This document shows, in pieces, positions 45,448 to 56,593 of a stretch of DNA of 64,000 nt. The notes under the pieces are model-generated. The model was not told the origin of the DNA and did no database searches. It saw only the letters and a list, made by a program, of their open reading frames with translations. Source of the stretch: Rhodopirellula baltica. GTDB taxonomy: Bacteria; Planctomycetota; Planctomycetia; Pirellulales; Pirellulaceae. The stretch is taken from positions 28,319 to 92,318 of the forward strand of contig PPHI01000038.1 in assembly GCA_002901265.1 (NCBI GenBank), written 5' to 3'. Numbering within the stretch: position 1 is the stretch's first letter; each line of letters begins with the position of its first letter. The translations under genes were made by a program, and so were the position numbers.

Positions 45448-45990
45448 TCAATCGATTCTGCGTAATCGAGCCGCAATCGCGTCGTCGGCGGCGGCTCAGG
45501 GTTTATCTGGTATCGCAACGAGATCGGCCAGCAGCGGGCGGGCAACCGATTCTCATCAATCGTTTTGTTCGGTCCGGAAGCAAATCGAGGGAAATTTGGG
45601 AGGCGTCAGCGGGCACTGGCAATTTGAAAAGCTACGCTTGCGGGCCAATGGGAGTCTGCTGACGGGATTTCATCTTCCTCGTGCGGCGTGAGCATGGAAA
45701 AGTCGTCATACGCACACGTTCGCGTCCGTCCGAGCGGTCAATCTCTGTTCCGATAGGGCTGTGTTTCGTTCTACGACGGCCATCATTAATTCAGGGACGG
45801 CTTCAGTCGGACTATATGTATAGCCGCGCCGAATCCAATTCCCAAGGGGATTTGCAAACAATCCAAAGGCCTACGGACCGTTCTGGGCTGTTTTTCAGCT
45901 AACTTGCTGTCCAGCAACCGTCCGCTGCCCTCGGTAATCGGCAGACTTTACCTGATCCTCCACCTCGAGCCCGCAAACGCCCTCAATCTC
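45448..45990. other. Divergent region between the RGR-rich gene and wecB
   Basis: The region holds two divergent promoters. The frame at 45407-45691 is antisense/upstream to the RGR-rich gene start and has no recognisable features. A run of A/T around 45811-45823 (ACTATATGTATAG) could be part of a promoter. The first ~90 bp before 45991 are an open in-frame extension of wecB (TTG at 45904). Confidence 0.4.
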
Positions 45991-47133
45991 GTGACCGCTT
46001 CCCTGATTCAGCGTCATAATGGTGACCACCTGCGCCCCCTGATCGTTTTTGGAACCCGCCCCGAGGCGATCAAGCTGTCCCCTCTGGTCCTCGAGCTACA
46101 AAAGCATTCCCACGCGGTGTCACCGACCGTGTGCAGCACCGGACAGCATCGCGAAATGCTCGATCAGGTCCTCGGCTACTTTGAAATCACTCCCGACATT
46201 GATCTTGGCCTGATGCGGCCCGGGCAGACCCTGACCGGCCTAACCGCACGCTGCCTCGAAGCGGTCGACCAAGTCATTCAGGAACAAAAACCGGACTGCT
46301 TGGTGGTCCAGGGTGACACCACAACCGTGATGGCGTCCGCAATGGCAGCGTTTTATCACCGCTTGCCAATTGTGCACGTCGAAGCTGGACTGCGCACCGG
46401 TGACCTCGATGCCCCTTGGCCCGAAGAATTCAATCGCCGCGTCGCTGGATTAGTCACCACGCTGCACTGCGCCCCCACCGCACGAAGCCAACAAGCACTC
46501 CTCGACGAAGGCGTCGCGACAGATTCAGTCCGCATCACAGGAAACACCGTCATCGACGCGTTGATGTTGGCTGTCAAACGTGAACGTGCCGACGACGACA
46601 AGTGGCGCACCCAATACCCAATGGCAGCCGCTGACAGTGTGGTCTTGGTCACCGGCCATCGCCGTGAAAACTTTGGCGACGGACTGCAACAAATCTGTGA
46701 TGCCCTGCTTGATCTGTCACGCTCGTTTCCAGAGACCGAGTTCATTTACCCGGTCCACTTGAATCCCAACGTCCAAGGACCGGTTCGCAAATGTCTCTCC
46801 GGCAGCACGAACATTCACTTGGTCCCACCAGCTGACTATCCAGGGTTTGTCTGGCTGATGGACCGCGCCACGGTCGTGCTAACAGACTCTGGCGGCGTGC
46901 AAGAAGAAGCCCCGTCGCTTGGCAGCGGTGTCCTTGTCACGCGTGAGAAAACCGAACGACCTGAAGCCGTCGAAGCCGGATTGGCTGAATTGGTCGGAAC
47001 CAATCGTGACCTGATCGTCGAGCGTGTTTCGGAGCTCTTGCGGCGAGGCAAACTCGCCGACACCGCATCCATCGCGAATCCTTATGGCGACGGCAACGCG
47101 AGCGCTCGCATTGCCGAATGGATGATGTCCTAA
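45991..47133 (+). CDS. wecB: UDP-N-acetylglucosamine 2-epimerase (non-hydrolysing)
   Basis: 381 residues from GTG 45991. The N-terminal LIVFGTRPEAIKLSPLVLEL block is the family signature; further blocks are VCSTGQHREMLDQVL, LVVQGDTTTVMASA, HVEAGLRTGD, PEEFNRR, VLVTGHRRENFG and DSGGVQEEAPSLG. The enzyme interconverts UDP-GlcNAc and UDP-ManNAc for surface polysaccharides. The same frame is open from TTG 45904, adding 29 residues with no family match, so 45991 is preferred, though neither start has a good ribosome-binding site. Its 3' end is 30 bp from the convergent lysA. Confidence 0.92.
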   Translation: MTASLIQRHNGDHLRPLIVFGTRPEAIKLSPLVLELQKHSHAVSPTVCSTGQHREMLDQVLGYFEITPDIDLGLMRPGQTLTGLTARCLEAVDQVIQEQKPDCLVVQGDTTTVMASAMAAFYHRLPIVHVEAGLRTGDLDAPWPEEFNRRVAGLVTTLHCAPTARSQQALLDEGVATDSVRITGNTVIDALMLAVKRERADDDKWRTQYPMAAADSVVLVTGHRRENFGDGLQQICDALLDLSRSFPETEFIYPVHLNPNVQGPVRKCLSGSTNIHLVPPADYPGFVWLMDRATVVLTDSGGVQEEAPSLGSGVLVTREKTERPEAVEAGLAELVGTNRDLIVERVSELLRRGKLADTASIANPYGDGNASARIAEWMMS

Positions 47134-47163
47134 ACTCGCAGCGTTTGCGTGGTTCGCACGCCG

Positions 47164-48438
47164 TTACTGAGGGATGATCTCGGACCGTGTCAGGTCTTCG
47201 AACGTCTCACGCTTGCGAATCAACTTGGCCTCGCCGTCTTCGATCAGCACTTCAGCGGCTCGCAGTTTGCTGTTGTAGTTGCTGGCCATCACGAAGCCGT
47301 ACGCACCGGCATTTTCCAGGATCACGTAATCCCCGACACGACACATCGGAAGATTTCGTTGATCGACGAAACCGCCCTCGCGTTGAGTAAAGATGTCACC
47401 CGATTCACAAAGCGGTCCGCCGATCACTGCGTCAACGGTTTCACGATCGGAAACCGAGTTGCCATCGGCACCGCAAACGGAAATGGGGTGATAGGCACCG
47501 TACATCACTGGCCGAGCCAAGTCGTTGAAGCCGGCGTCGAGCAGGAAGAACAGATTGTCACCGACCTTCTTTACACTGCGGACTTCAGCGATCAGCGATC
47601 CGGCTTCGGCGGATAGGTAGCGACCGGGTTCGATTTCCAACGAAATCGCGTGTCCGAAAGATTCGGCAAGTTGGTTGCGAGCCGTGTCCCAGAGCTCGAA
47701 GTACTTGTTCAAGTCGACGTAGGTTTCCGATGCGTTGTATGGCACCGGCAATCCGCCACCGGCACTGATGGTTTTCACCGTGCGGCCAACTTCCATTGCG
47801 GTGCGCCGCATCGCATCACAGACTTCGCTGAGGTGTTCCAGATCAGTGCCCGAACCGATGTGCATGTGCAAGCCGGTAATCGTGACGCCGAACTGATCTG
47901 CCAAACGCAGACACTCGTCGATTTGCGAGTGCCAGATCCCGTGCTTGGACTGCTCGCCACCCGTATTGGTTTTTTGGCTGTGCCCATGACCAAAACCTGG
48001 ATTGATCCGCAAGGTCACCTCCGCACCGGGGCGACGTTCGCCAAGCTGCGCGATCATGTCAGGCGATCCACAGTTGACGTGGATGTTGTGCTCAAGCACC
48101 AGTTCCAACGCTGCGCTGTCAAAGATGTCAGCGGTGTAAACGATACCGTGGTTTTCGGCCGAGTACCCGGCGGCAAGGGCACGATAGATCTCACCCGCAC
48201 TGACGGCGTCAACCACCACGTTTTTGCGACGCATACGATCCAAAATCGCAAGGTTGCTGCAAGCTTTCTGCGCGTATCGCACCACGTCAAACTTGGCCAG
48301 ATCGGCAATGCGCTGCTCAATGACCGCCAGATCATAGACATACAACGGCGTACCGAATTTTTTTGCCAGCTCACTAACGGACTGACCCGCGATTTGGTGA
48401 CGGCTGGTCGAAAAACTTGGTGTCGCGAGTGTGGTCAT
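47164..48438 (-). CDS. lysA: Diaminopimelate decarboxylase
   Basis: 424 residues. This PLP enzyme makes lysine from meso-diaminopimelate. The Schiff-base lysine is Lys58 in VRYAQKACSN; other signatures are HMHIGSGTD, ISAGGGLPVPY, LEIEPGRYL and the C-terminal GPLCESGD and NAGAYGFVMASNYN. ATG at 48438 matches the family N-terminus; the 48480 frame adds 14 residues. It stands 171 bp downstream of mog on the same strand and may have its own promoter. No lysine riboswitch was recognised. Confidence 0.93.
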   Translation of the reverse strand: MTTLATPSFSTSRHQIAGQSVSELAKKFGTPLYVYDLAVIEQRIADLAKFDVVRYAQKACSNLAILDRMRRKNVVVDAVSAGEIYRALAAGYSAENHGIVYTADIFDSAALELVLEHNIHVNCGSPDMIAQLGERRPGAEVTLRINPGFGHGHSQKTNTGGEQSKHGIWHSQIDECLRLADQFGVTITGLHMHIGSGTDLEHLSEVCDAMRRTAMEVGRTVKTISAGGGLPVPYNASETYVDLNKYFELWDTARNQLAESFGHAISLEIEPGRYLSAEAGSLIAEVRSVKKVGDNLFFLLDAGFNDLARPVMYGAYHPISVCGADGNSVSDRETVDAVIGGPLCESGDIFTQREGGFVDQRNLPMCRVGDYVILENAGAYGFVMASNYNSKLRAAEVLIEDGEAKLIRKRETFEDLTRSEIIPQ

Positions 48439-48609
48439 GGAATCAGCTGTTCGTGGAGGTTTCCTGGCAAGACAACCCACTATGAAAACCGGTTCGCGCC
48501 GTTTTGTCTAGGGAGCACACCCGCGCCAAGTCAGTCGCGTGTCGCTCTGCGTTTGGGTTCAATCCCAGGTCGTCGATAGGTGGCCTCAAACCGGCCCACA
48601 ACGGAGACG

Positions 48610-49143
48610 CTACTTTGCCTTGGGCCGAAACGCTTGGATCCGATCCGGGTTGGTTTCAAGGCGCGGGCCTTCCATCAGATCGATGCAGTAGGGAATCGCA
48701 GGAAAGACCGCGTCCAGACATTCCCCGATCGCTTTCGGTTTGCCGGGTAAGTTCACGACCAAGCTGGTCCCCAACAATCCGGCCGTTTGACGCGACAGAA
48801 TCGCGGTGGGAACTTTTTCGAGCGACACCTTCCGCATCAATTCACCAAAGCCTGGCATCATGCGATCGCAAACCGCTTCGGTCGCTTCCGGCGTGACGTC
48901 GCGAGGTGAAGGCCCGGTCCCACCGGTGGTGACCACCAAGCAGCAGCCTTCTTTGAGACAGAGTTCGCGAAGCGTCGCCTCGATCGTTTGACGTTCATCG
49001 GCAATGATGCGGTCGACCGTTTCAAATGGACTGGTCAAAACTTCGGCGAGGTATTCGCGAATCGCCGGTCCACCAAGGTCTTCGTACTCGCCACGGCTCG
49101 CACGATCACTGACCGTGACGACGCCTATCTTTGCGGTCGACAT
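48610..49143 (-). CDS. mog: Molybdopterin adenylyltransferase (MogA/MoaB family)
   Basis: 177 residues. Family sequence begins at once (KIGVVTVSDRASRGEYEDLGGPAI) and includes the MPT-binding TTGGTGPSPRDVTPEAT and the LPGKPKAIGECL segment. Mog activates molybdopterin by adenylation before molybdate insertion. The length and the GPSPRDVTPEAT spacing suit Mog rather than MoeA. ATG at 49143 is used rather than 49176, which lies within the upstream peptidase gene. It follows that gene by 19 bp and is probably co-transcribed. Confidence 0.9.
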   Translation of the reverse strand: MSTAKIGVVTVSDRASRGEYEDLGGPAIREYLAEVLTSPFETVDRIIADERQTIEATLRELCLKEGCCLVVTTGGTGPSPRDVTPEATEAVCDRMMPGFGELMRKVSLEKVPTAILSRQTAGLLGTSLVVNLPGKPKAIGECLDAVFPAIPYCIDLMEGPRLETNPDRIQAFRPKAK

Positions 49144-49162
49144 ACCACTTCTCTCCACCCGC

Positions 49163-50299
49163 TTACTTCCAGTCAAGTCCTTCGTGCAGCCGGTTCAGGT
49201 TTTCGGCCTGATCATCTCTCACGACCAACATGTCTTCAATCCGCACTCCGCCATCGACTCGACCGTACAGGCCAGGCTCGATCGTGAAGACCTCGCGTTC
49301 CAGCAATGTGCCGCCACCAAAATCCAACAAGATCGGCTCGTGAACTTCCAAACCAATCCCGTGACCGGTGCCATGCTGGATCGACGGCTCGTCGGTGATC
49401 GTTCCGCGTGACGATTTGTAGCCCGCTTCGGTCAACGCTTGCTCGGTCGCTTTGTGAACCGCGTCACCGCTGCTGCCGGTGATCAACTGAGCGGTTGCGG
49501 CTGCTTTTGCGGCAACGACGGCAGCGTGCATTTTCTTGACCGTGTCAGTCGGTTCACCGTTTACGACGGTACGGGTGCAGTCGCCGCAGTAGCGTGTCTT
49601 TTGATTGGTCGGGAACAAGTCCACCACGATCGGCACACCGGTACTTAAAGGGCCTTCGCCGGCGTGGTGGCAATCGGCAACATGCGGTGCGGTCGCGATA
49701 ATCGCCCCGTGACTCATCGAATAACCGCGGTTCATAAATTCGGTGGCTGCCATCGCGCGAACGCTGTCGCTGGTCAGGATCTCGCCCCCATGCGTCAGCA
49801 AGCCATCGCTGTTGACCGCCGCATTGGCAATCATTTCGCACATGACGCGCATCACCGCTTCGGTCTCCGCTTGTGCCTCGGCAAGCCAACCGATTTCTTG
49901 TTCCGACTTTTGACGGCGATCCACCACACCGAGATCGCTGTCGTAACCAACATCAATTCCGGCTTGGCTCAGGTACCAAGCAAAGATAAACGGGAACGTG
50001 CGATCGACCGTAACCATTTCGTAGCCCTGTTTGACACAGAACTGTGCGAGCGCCTGCGCGGTTGCGGTTTCGCGGTCAGCGTCCAAACCTTCGGGCGGCG
50101 CAAGGTCGGCTGGGCAGTAAACCTTTTCCGCAGAGCAGTTTTTGCGAACTCGGTCCATTTCCAAATCGCGGACGATCGCAAATTGTCCGGTGTCGGTTTC
50201 AACCCAGGCAGCCGGATCTCCTAGCCCCACACGGACGCGTCGGAACAGGGTTGCGTTTTTCTCGGCGATACCGGCGAACAGTTTGACGTTTTGGCTCAC
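49163..50299 (-). CDS. M24-family aminopeptidase P-like metallopeptidase
   Basis: 378 residues. The pita-bread fold metal ligands can be placed: Asp in VVDLFPTNQ, Asp in GDCTRTV, His in GTGHGIGLEVHE, Glu in FTIEPGLY and Glu in VRIEDMLVV. Residues 1-150 form a creatinase-like N-domain. Enzymes of this group cleave N-terminal residues next to proline; the precise substrate is not clear. GTG at 50299 is the start. The gene lies 63 bp downstream of rsmA and 19 bp upstream of mog on the same strand. Confidence 0.87.
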   Translation of the reverse strand: MSQNVKLFAGIAEKNATLFRRVRVGLGDPAAWVETDTGQFAIVRDLEMDRVRKNCSAEKVYCPADLAPPEGLDADRETATAQALAQFCVKQGYEMVTVDRTFPFIFAWYLSQAGIDVGYDSDLGVVDRRQKSEQEIGWLAEAQAETEAVMRVMCEMIANAAVNSDGLLTHGGEILTSDSVRAMAATEFMNRGYSMSHGAIIATAPHVADCHHAGEGPLSTGVPIVVDLFPTNQKTRYCGDCTRTVVNGEPTDTVKKMHAAVVAAKAAATAQLITGSSGDAVHKATEQALTEAGYKSSRGTITDEPSIQHGTGHGIGLEVHEPILLDFGGGTLLEREVFTIEPGLYGRVDGGVRIEDMLVVRDDQAENLNRLHEGLDWK

Positions 50300-50362
50300 A
50301 GCGAATGGATCAAAGGTGTAGCGAAGAAGGTGACGTGACGTTATCCGTTTTGGACGTCAGGT

Positions 50363-51271
50363 TTAGTTTTGCGATTCGGCAATCCGCAAACTTTCGATCA
50401 GCGTATTGATCTGTTCGACGGTCAATTGCTCAGCCCGTGAATCTTCGTTATGGCCGAGTTGTTGCAGCACTTCGTCGACTTGCTCCTTTTCCATTCGCCC
50501 TTTCATCGCGCTGATCACGTTGCTGCGCAGAAACTTGCGGCGGTGGAAAAACAACGCTCGCAACGTTTCGTGGAAGTACTTCAAATCCGGAATCGCGTCG
50601 CGTCGTGCTGGGTCCAAGTCGATCCGCAAAACGGCTGAGTCGACTTTGGGGCGGGGCCAGAACACTTTTGGACCGAGAACACGAACGATCTCGGCGCTAC
50701 AGAGTGACTGGATCCAGATGCTCAGGGCGCTGTAGTCCTTCGTCGACGGTTTAGCGACGATCCGTTCGGCGAGTTCTTTTTGGATGGTCACGACCATCGC
50801 ATCGGGCGCTGGCGTTTGGTGCAGCAAGTTGGAAATGATCGGTGTCGCCACGTTGTAGGGCAGGTTCGCGACCAGCAAAAAGCGTGCTTCCTCGCCAACA
50901 CGCTGCATCGCGTCGCGAATCGATTCCATGATGTCATCGCGCAGCGAGTTTTTGTTGCGCAGCGCGTCGCCTTGGATCAGCTTGACGTTGGGGCGATGGG
51001 CGAGTTCTTCGCTGGCGAGCTGGTGCAGGTTTTTGTCGATTTCGACGGTTAAAACCGCAGCGGCTTTGTCGGCCAGTTGGCTGGTCAACGATCCCACACC
51101 GGTGCCGACTTCCAGGACGACGTCGTTGGGACGCAGTTCGGCGGAGTCGGCGATCAGCCCGACGAGGTTCAAGTCGATCAGAAAGTTCTGTCCGTACTTT
51201 GAAACCGGACGCAATCCGGCTTCGCTCAGTCGACGGGACAGGTAGCTGGCGGTCTGACGTGGCTGATTCAA
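50363..51271 (-). CDS. rsmA: 16S rRNA dimethyladenosine transferase RsmA/KsgA
   Basis: 302 residues. SAM-binding motif I is [15 protein letters not shown] and motif IV is [12 protein letters not shown], with the N-terminal YGQNFLID typical of RsmA; the enzyme dimethylates two adenines near the 3' end of 16S rRNA. The conserved C-terminal [11 protein letters not shown] block is present. TTG at 51269-51271 (minus strand) is the start, one of several non-ATG starts here. It follows ribE by 32 bp, so ribE, rsmA, the M24 peptidase and mog could form one operon. Confidence 0.94.
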   Translation of the reverse strand: MNQPRQTASYLSRRLSEAGLRPVSKYGQNFLIDLNLVGLIADSAELRPNDVVLEVGTGVGSLTSQLADKAAAVLTVEIDKNLHQLASEELAHRPNVKLIQGDALRNKNSLRDDIMESIRDAMQRVGEEARFLLVANLPYNVATPIISNLLHQTPAPDAMVVTIQKELAERIVAKPSTKDYSALSIWIQSLCSAEIVRVLGPKVFWPRPKVDSAVLRIDLDPARRDAIPDLKYFHETLRALFFHRRKFLRSNVISAMKGRMEKEQVDEVLQQLGHNEDSRAEQLTVEQINTLIESLRIAESQN

Positions 51272-51303
51272 AACGGTGGGTGCCTAGTGAAAGGGCCGAT
51301 GGT

Positions 51304-51912
51304 TTACTGTTGCGATTCGACGGTCAGCAGCCCCAGTGAGCGCTGGACGTATTTGGCCAGGATGTCTGTTTCCAAGTTCACTTTGTCGCCGACACGACGC
51401 TGGCCGAGTGTCGTGACGCTCAAGGTGTGCGGAATCAACGCGACACTGAAACTGTCTTCGTCAGCGTCGACAACGGTTAAACTGATCCCGTCGATCGCAA
51501 TGCTTCCCTTGGCGGCGATTTGGGAAGCGTAGCGTTTTGGCAGGCGAAAACGAAGGGTTGCCCAAGGCGGATCCTCGGTTCTTTCGATCAATTCGCCCAA
51601 AGTATCCACATGACCGCTGACGTAGTGGCCACCCATCCGTGCCCCCACTTCCAGTGAGCGTTCCAGGTTAACTTTACCTCCGGCACTCAATTCGCCCAGG
51701 TTAGTGCGCGAGAGGGTTTCCTCGCCGGCTTCGAAATCGAGCTTCGTTCCGTCGATGGCGATGACCGTCAAACAGCATCCGTTAATGCAAATACTGTCGC
51801 CCATCGCGACGTCCGAAGCGATCAAATCGGACTCGACGCGGAGCCGTTTGCCGGGTGGATCGTCGATCAGGTCGACGACCGTGCCCATCGTTTCTACAAG
51901 ACCAGTGAACAT
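51304..51912 (-). CDS. ribE: Riboflavin synthase alpha chain
   Basis: 202 residues with two lumazine-binding repeats: the first begins MFTGLVETMGTV and contains SICINGCCLTV; the second contains MGGHYVSGHVDT, GSIAIDGISLTV and FSVALIPHTLSVTTLG. The enzyme disproportionates two molecules of dimethyl-ribityllumazine to riboflavin. ATG at 51912 is certain from the family N-terminus; the in-frame 52131 extension lies across the eno promoter. No FMN riboswitch was seen in the 157 bp shared with eno. Confidence 0.95.
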   Translation of the reverse strand: MFTGLVETMGTVVDLIDDPPGKRLRVESDLIASDVAMGDSICINGCCLTVIAIDGTKLDFEAGEETLSRTNLGELSAGGKVNLERSLEVGARMGGHYVSGHVDTLGELIERTEDPPWATLRFRLPKRYASQIAAKGSIAIDGISLTVVDADEDSFSVALIPHTLSVTTLGQRRVGDKVNLETDILAKYVQRSLGLLTVESQQ

Positions 51913-51961
51913 TGTTGAGGAACCAAGGGTGTAAATTGTCGCAAAAGCGCTCGGCGGGTAG

Positions 51962-53353
<1,392 letters not shown>

Positions 53354-53380
53354 TCTTCAGCTCGCGACTTCTGAATTAGC

Positions 53381-53420
53381 GAAAAGGGTCTTGGTATTCA
53401 GCCAAGGCCCTTTTCTTTTT
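53381..53420 (+). terminator. Rho-independent terminator after eno
   Basis: A 14-bp stem, GAAAAGGGTCTTGG (53381-53394) with CCAAGGCCCTTTTC (53402-53415), has one G-U wobble and a 7-base loop, then TTTTTC. It lies 27 bp after the eno stop and could work on the convergent scpB side as well. Confidence 0.85.
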
Positions 53421-53443
53421 CGTTCAAGACAAGCCGATTTGAA

Positions 53444-54187
53444 TTACAGCCCCGACGTGCTGTCGTCGACCATCGGCAAATCCTCCAGCGTTTCCAGACC
53501 GAACAGCGTCAAGAAACGCTCGGTCGGATAGTAGTGCGGGACCTTTTTGCCGCCGCCATCCGGTTCAAGGCGTTTCATTTCCAGCAGCCGACGCCGAACC
53601 AACTGGTTCAAGAGCGAACCGCAGTCTTTTCCACGCTGATCCTGAACCGTTTGACTGGTGACACCTGGCTGATAAGCGACGAGTGCGAGGACCTCGATTG
53701 CCGCTTGGCTGAGTCTTGTTTCGCGGACTTTACCAAGAAAGGACTGGCGTACCGTTTCAACAGCCGGTGCGATCGTCAAACGATACGCGCCTTCGTTCTC
53801 GATGATGCGAAGTGCCTGACCGTGTTCTTTGTACGACGCGTTGAGCGAGTCGATCATTTCGACCACTTCTTCTTCGGTCACGTCGCGCATCAAGGACGCG
53901 AGACGGCGAGCGGTAAAGGCGTCATTCTCTGGGTGACCGACGAAGAGTGCGGCTTCGATGATGCCTTCGGGGTGGACGGTATCGTCCGTTTCCGGCGCGT
54001 CCGACTCGACGCCGTCATCATCCTCCGAGTCGGATTCCTCGGGTTCCGGTTCCGGCGGCGCGGCAAAGGTTTCTGGGTCGTGCTTCGCGGCCGCTCGCGC
54101 GTACGCGGTGCCCAGATCGTCTAGCGAGAAGCCGTCGACGCCGGCGTCAAATTCGTGATCGTCGTCTTCCCAACCGGAATCTTCCAT
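53444..54187 (-). CDS. scpB: Segregation and condensation protein B
   Basis: 247 residues. The C-terminal ~175 residues form the ScpB double winged helix: IIEAALFVGHPENDAFTARRLASLM, EVLALVAYQPGVTSQTVQDQRG, LLNQLVRRRLLE and the PHYYPTERFLTLFGLETLEDLP end. ScpB pairs with ScpA and Smc in chromosome condensation. The first ~70 residues are an acidic, probably disordered extension longer than usual for the family. ATG at 54187; scpA is not in the window. It follows the HNH gene by 16 bp on the same strand. Confidence 0.9.
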   Translation of the reverse strand: MEDSGWEDDDHEFDAGVDGFSLDDLGTAYARAAAKHDPETFAAPPEPEPEESDSEDDDGVESDAPETDDTVHPEGIIEAALFVGHPENDAFTARRLASLMRDVTEEEVVEMIDSLNASYKEHGQALRIIENEGAYRLTIAPAVETVRQSFLGKVRETRLSQAAIEVLALVAYQPGVTSQTVQDQRGKDCGSLLNQLVRRRLLEMKRLEPDGGGKKVPHYYPTERFLTLFGLETLEDLPMVDDSTSGL

Positions 54188-54203
54188 GCGGTTACTCGGC
54201 AGC

Positions 54204-54500
54204 CTATTTCTGGTTTTTGACCCACTCAACAAATCGCCCGATCTGCTCGTGCGCGAGAAGTGATTCGAGAGTGTTGAAGTGACGCCCCAGTTCCTTTTCC
54301 CTGGGCACAAAGCGGTGAATGCAATTGTGGCATTCGTGACAAAGCGAAACGGTTTGCCTCATCCGCTCGCGAGTGTACCGTTTTTTGAACCACTTGTTGC
54401 GATGGCACGTGCGAGGAATCAAGTGGTGCTCGGTCGTCCCTCGCTTGGTCCGCCGACCGCAAAGCTCGCATGGTTTCGGTAACGGCGGTTCGACAGACAC
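54204..54500 (-). CDS. Small HNH-like zinc protein
   Basis: 98 residues from GTG 54500. Cys pairs CELCGR and CHECHNC flank TTEHHLIPR, which has the shape of an HNH nuclease metal/zinc site (EHH...H), and the C-terminal half is basic and aromatic. Proteins of this type are annotated as HNH endonuclease-like, but nuclease activity is not assured and no restriction or phage genes are nearby. It lies upstream of scpB in the same direction with a 16-bp gap. Confidence 0.7.
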   Translation of the reverse strand: MSVEPPLPKPCELCGRRTKRGTTEHHLIPRTCHRNKWFKKRYTRERMRQTVSLCHECHNCIHRFVPREKELGRHFNTLESLLAHEQIGRFVEWVKNQK

Positions 54501-54792
54501 GGGTGATCCGTTGGCGGATGAAATGGTCCAGCGGCTTTTGAAAGCCGCGAAGGTGACGTTTGCGAAAACCCTGCGGCATCTTCACGTGCTTCAAGGCAGA
54601 TGATTTCGCCGTTGTGATGACAAGTGCCGTCTGGTGGTACACCTTTTTGTGAACACAACGTTATCATAGGAGCCCGCCCAGATTCCCCTGTTGTCCACCG
54701 ATGCGTACCGATTAGCGCCAATACCTCGGTGCCCTTTACCAAGTCCAATGGGCTGATCGGTTTCATTGCCACGCCAGATCTAGACGTCCAAG

Positions 54793-56292
54793 ATGCCTAC
54801 CACTGTTCGCTTAAAATTGATGATGTTCCTCCAGTTCTTTGCCTGGGGAGCCTGGTTTGCCAGCCTTTCGGCGGCAATGGATACAAAACTGCTGGGGGCG
54901 TTTATTGGTGGAGCATATGAAGCGGCGCCAATCGCTGCGATCTTTGCACCGCTGTTCCTCGGCTTGATCGCTGACCGCTTGTTCTCGTCCGAGCGTGTGA
55001 TGGGCGTGCTGATGCTGGTCGGCGGCTGCATCATGTTGTCACTTCCCGGAATCGCCGAGAACGCATCGGTGTTCGCCAATGAAATGGCCGAATCGATGCG
55101 TGCAGCCGGAACCTATGACGCCGATGTGTTCACCGAACGCCAACAAGCCGAAAACACCGCCGGCAAAACGCTGGTTTGGATGATCTTGGCGTACCTGCTC
55201 TGCTACATGCCGACGCTGGGCTTGGGCAACACGGTTGCGTTCTCGAATATCCCCAGCCAAAACGAATTCCCAAAGATTCGCGTGTGGGGCACGATCGGTT
55301 GGATCGTCGCCGGTTTGACCGTGGGCGGATTCGGTTGGTCATCTTCGTACAATATTTTCTGGCTCGGGGCGGTCAGTTCGCTTGCCTTGGGCGCGCTGTG
55401 TTTCTTTTTGCCCAACACACCGCCTCCGTTGAAAGGCAAGCCGATGGACATGCGATCGCTGTTCATGGTTGACGCATTCGCGCTGTTGAAAGACTTCAAC
55501 TTCTTGGTCTTCGCGGTCTGCTCGACGCTGATCTGCGTTCCGCTGGCGTATTACTACGGCATGACGGCGACCTACTTGAACCAAACCGGCTTCTCGGAAC
55601 CGGCGGCAACGATGACCATCGGCCAGATGTCAGAAATCTTTTTCATGCTGCTGATCCCGTTCTTCTTCCGCCGCTTGGGCGTGAAAGTGATGATCTTGGT
55701 CGGGATGGCGTGCTGGGTTCTGCGATATGCCCTGTTCGCATTCGGTGCTCCCGATCAGGTCACTTGGATGCTTTTGTTGGCCGTTGCCCTGCACGGGATC
55801 TGCTACGACTTCTTTTTCGTTACCGGATTCATGTACACCGACCAAAAAGCACCGGCTGCGATTCGTGGCCAGGCACAAGGGTTGTTGGTGTTCCTGACTC
55901 AGGGTGTCGGAATGTTCTTCGGCTACCGAATCATGGCGGGCGGAAACCTGTTCGGATTCATTCCGTTGAACCTGACGTTCGGCAAATACGGGGAACAAGT
56001 CGCTTCGCCCAACTATGTCGAAGCACTCGGCCAGGCCCGTGGCGAAGGAGAAGCGGTATCGTTCCTCGAATCGTTCACGAAAATGTTCTCGCGCTCGCTG
56101 CCTGAATCCCTGGATCCAGAGTTGCTCGCCAGCACGATGGAGCAGTGGAAGAATTTCTGGCTCTCTCCAGCGATCATGGCCGCGATCATTTTCGTGATCT
56201 TTGCCGTGACCTTCTGGGATCGCACGAAAACAGAACCGACCGTCGCCGACGCGGCAGCCGCAGATGATCTGCCCGCCGATCCTGCGGTCTAA
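54793..56292 (+). CDS. NupG-type nucleoside/H+ symporter (MFS)
   Basis: 499 residues with about 12 membrane helices. The N-terminus (LMMFLQFFAWGAWFASLSAAM) and the segments YMPTLGLGNTVAFSNIP, EFPKIRVWGTIGWIVAGL and FMYTDQKAPAAIRGQAQGL are those of the NupG/XapB nucleoside permease family. The loop near residues 90-120 is longer than in E. coli NupG. The protein imports nucleosides with protons; specificity cannot be read. ATG at 54793. It lies 301 bp upstream of carB, a pyrimidine/arginine gene, but co-transcription is uncertain. Confidence 0.87.
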   Translation: MPTTVRLKLMMFLQFFAWGAWFASLSAAMDTKLLGAFIGGAYEAAPIAAIFAPLFLGLIADRLFSSERVMGVLMLVGGCIMLSLPGIAENASVFANEMAESMRAAGTYDADVFTERQQAENTAGKTLVWMILAYLLCYMPTLGLGNTVAFSNIPSQNEFPKIRVWGTIGWIVAGLTVGGFGWSSSYNIFWLGAVSSLALGALCFFLPNTPPPLKGKPMDMRSLFMVDAFALLKDFNFLVFAVCSTLICVPLAYYYGMTATYLNQTGFSEPAATMTIGQMSEIFFMLLIPFFFRRLGVKVMILVGMACWVLRYALFAFGAPDQVTWMLLLAVALHGICYDFFFVTGFMYTDQKAPAAIRGQAQGLLVFLTQGVGMFFGYRIMAGGNLFGFIPLNLTFGKYGEQVASPNYVEALGQARGEGEAVSFLESFTKMFSRSLPESLDPELLASTMEQWKNFWLSPAIMAAIIFVIFAVTFWDRTKTEPTVADAAAADDLPADPAV

Positions 56293-56593
56293 TCACAAGC
56301 GATCAGGTCGCTTGAAAATTCGACCTCTGGCGTGAGAAATCGCCAGAGCGTCGTTCAGCCCCAAAAAACTTTTTTGTCTCTCGGGACAGATCAGCTTCGA
56401 TTGAACTCGATGTCGCGATGCTCTCCGGCGTGCGACGACAGCGCCGTTTCGCCGTCCCCCTTGCGAGCGGACTTCGGGAAAACTGGGCCGCGAACGCAAA
56501 AATATCGGCGTCCGTGTCCTACGCAAGTCGGTGGTTGATCTGATATCCTTCCCGAAATTTGGATTCGATCGTACTGACCACCGGAAAATCGAC
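56293..56593. other. Intergenic region before carB with a perfect hairpin
   Basis: 301 bp. A perfect 8-bp stem CTCTGGCG (56325-56332) with CGCCAGAG (56341-56348) has an 8-base loop, starts 33 bp after the transporter stop, and has no T tract. It may be a weak terminator or an RNA-processing element. The right part should contain the carB promoter; the carB frame is open back to 56531, inside this region. Confidence 0.45.
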
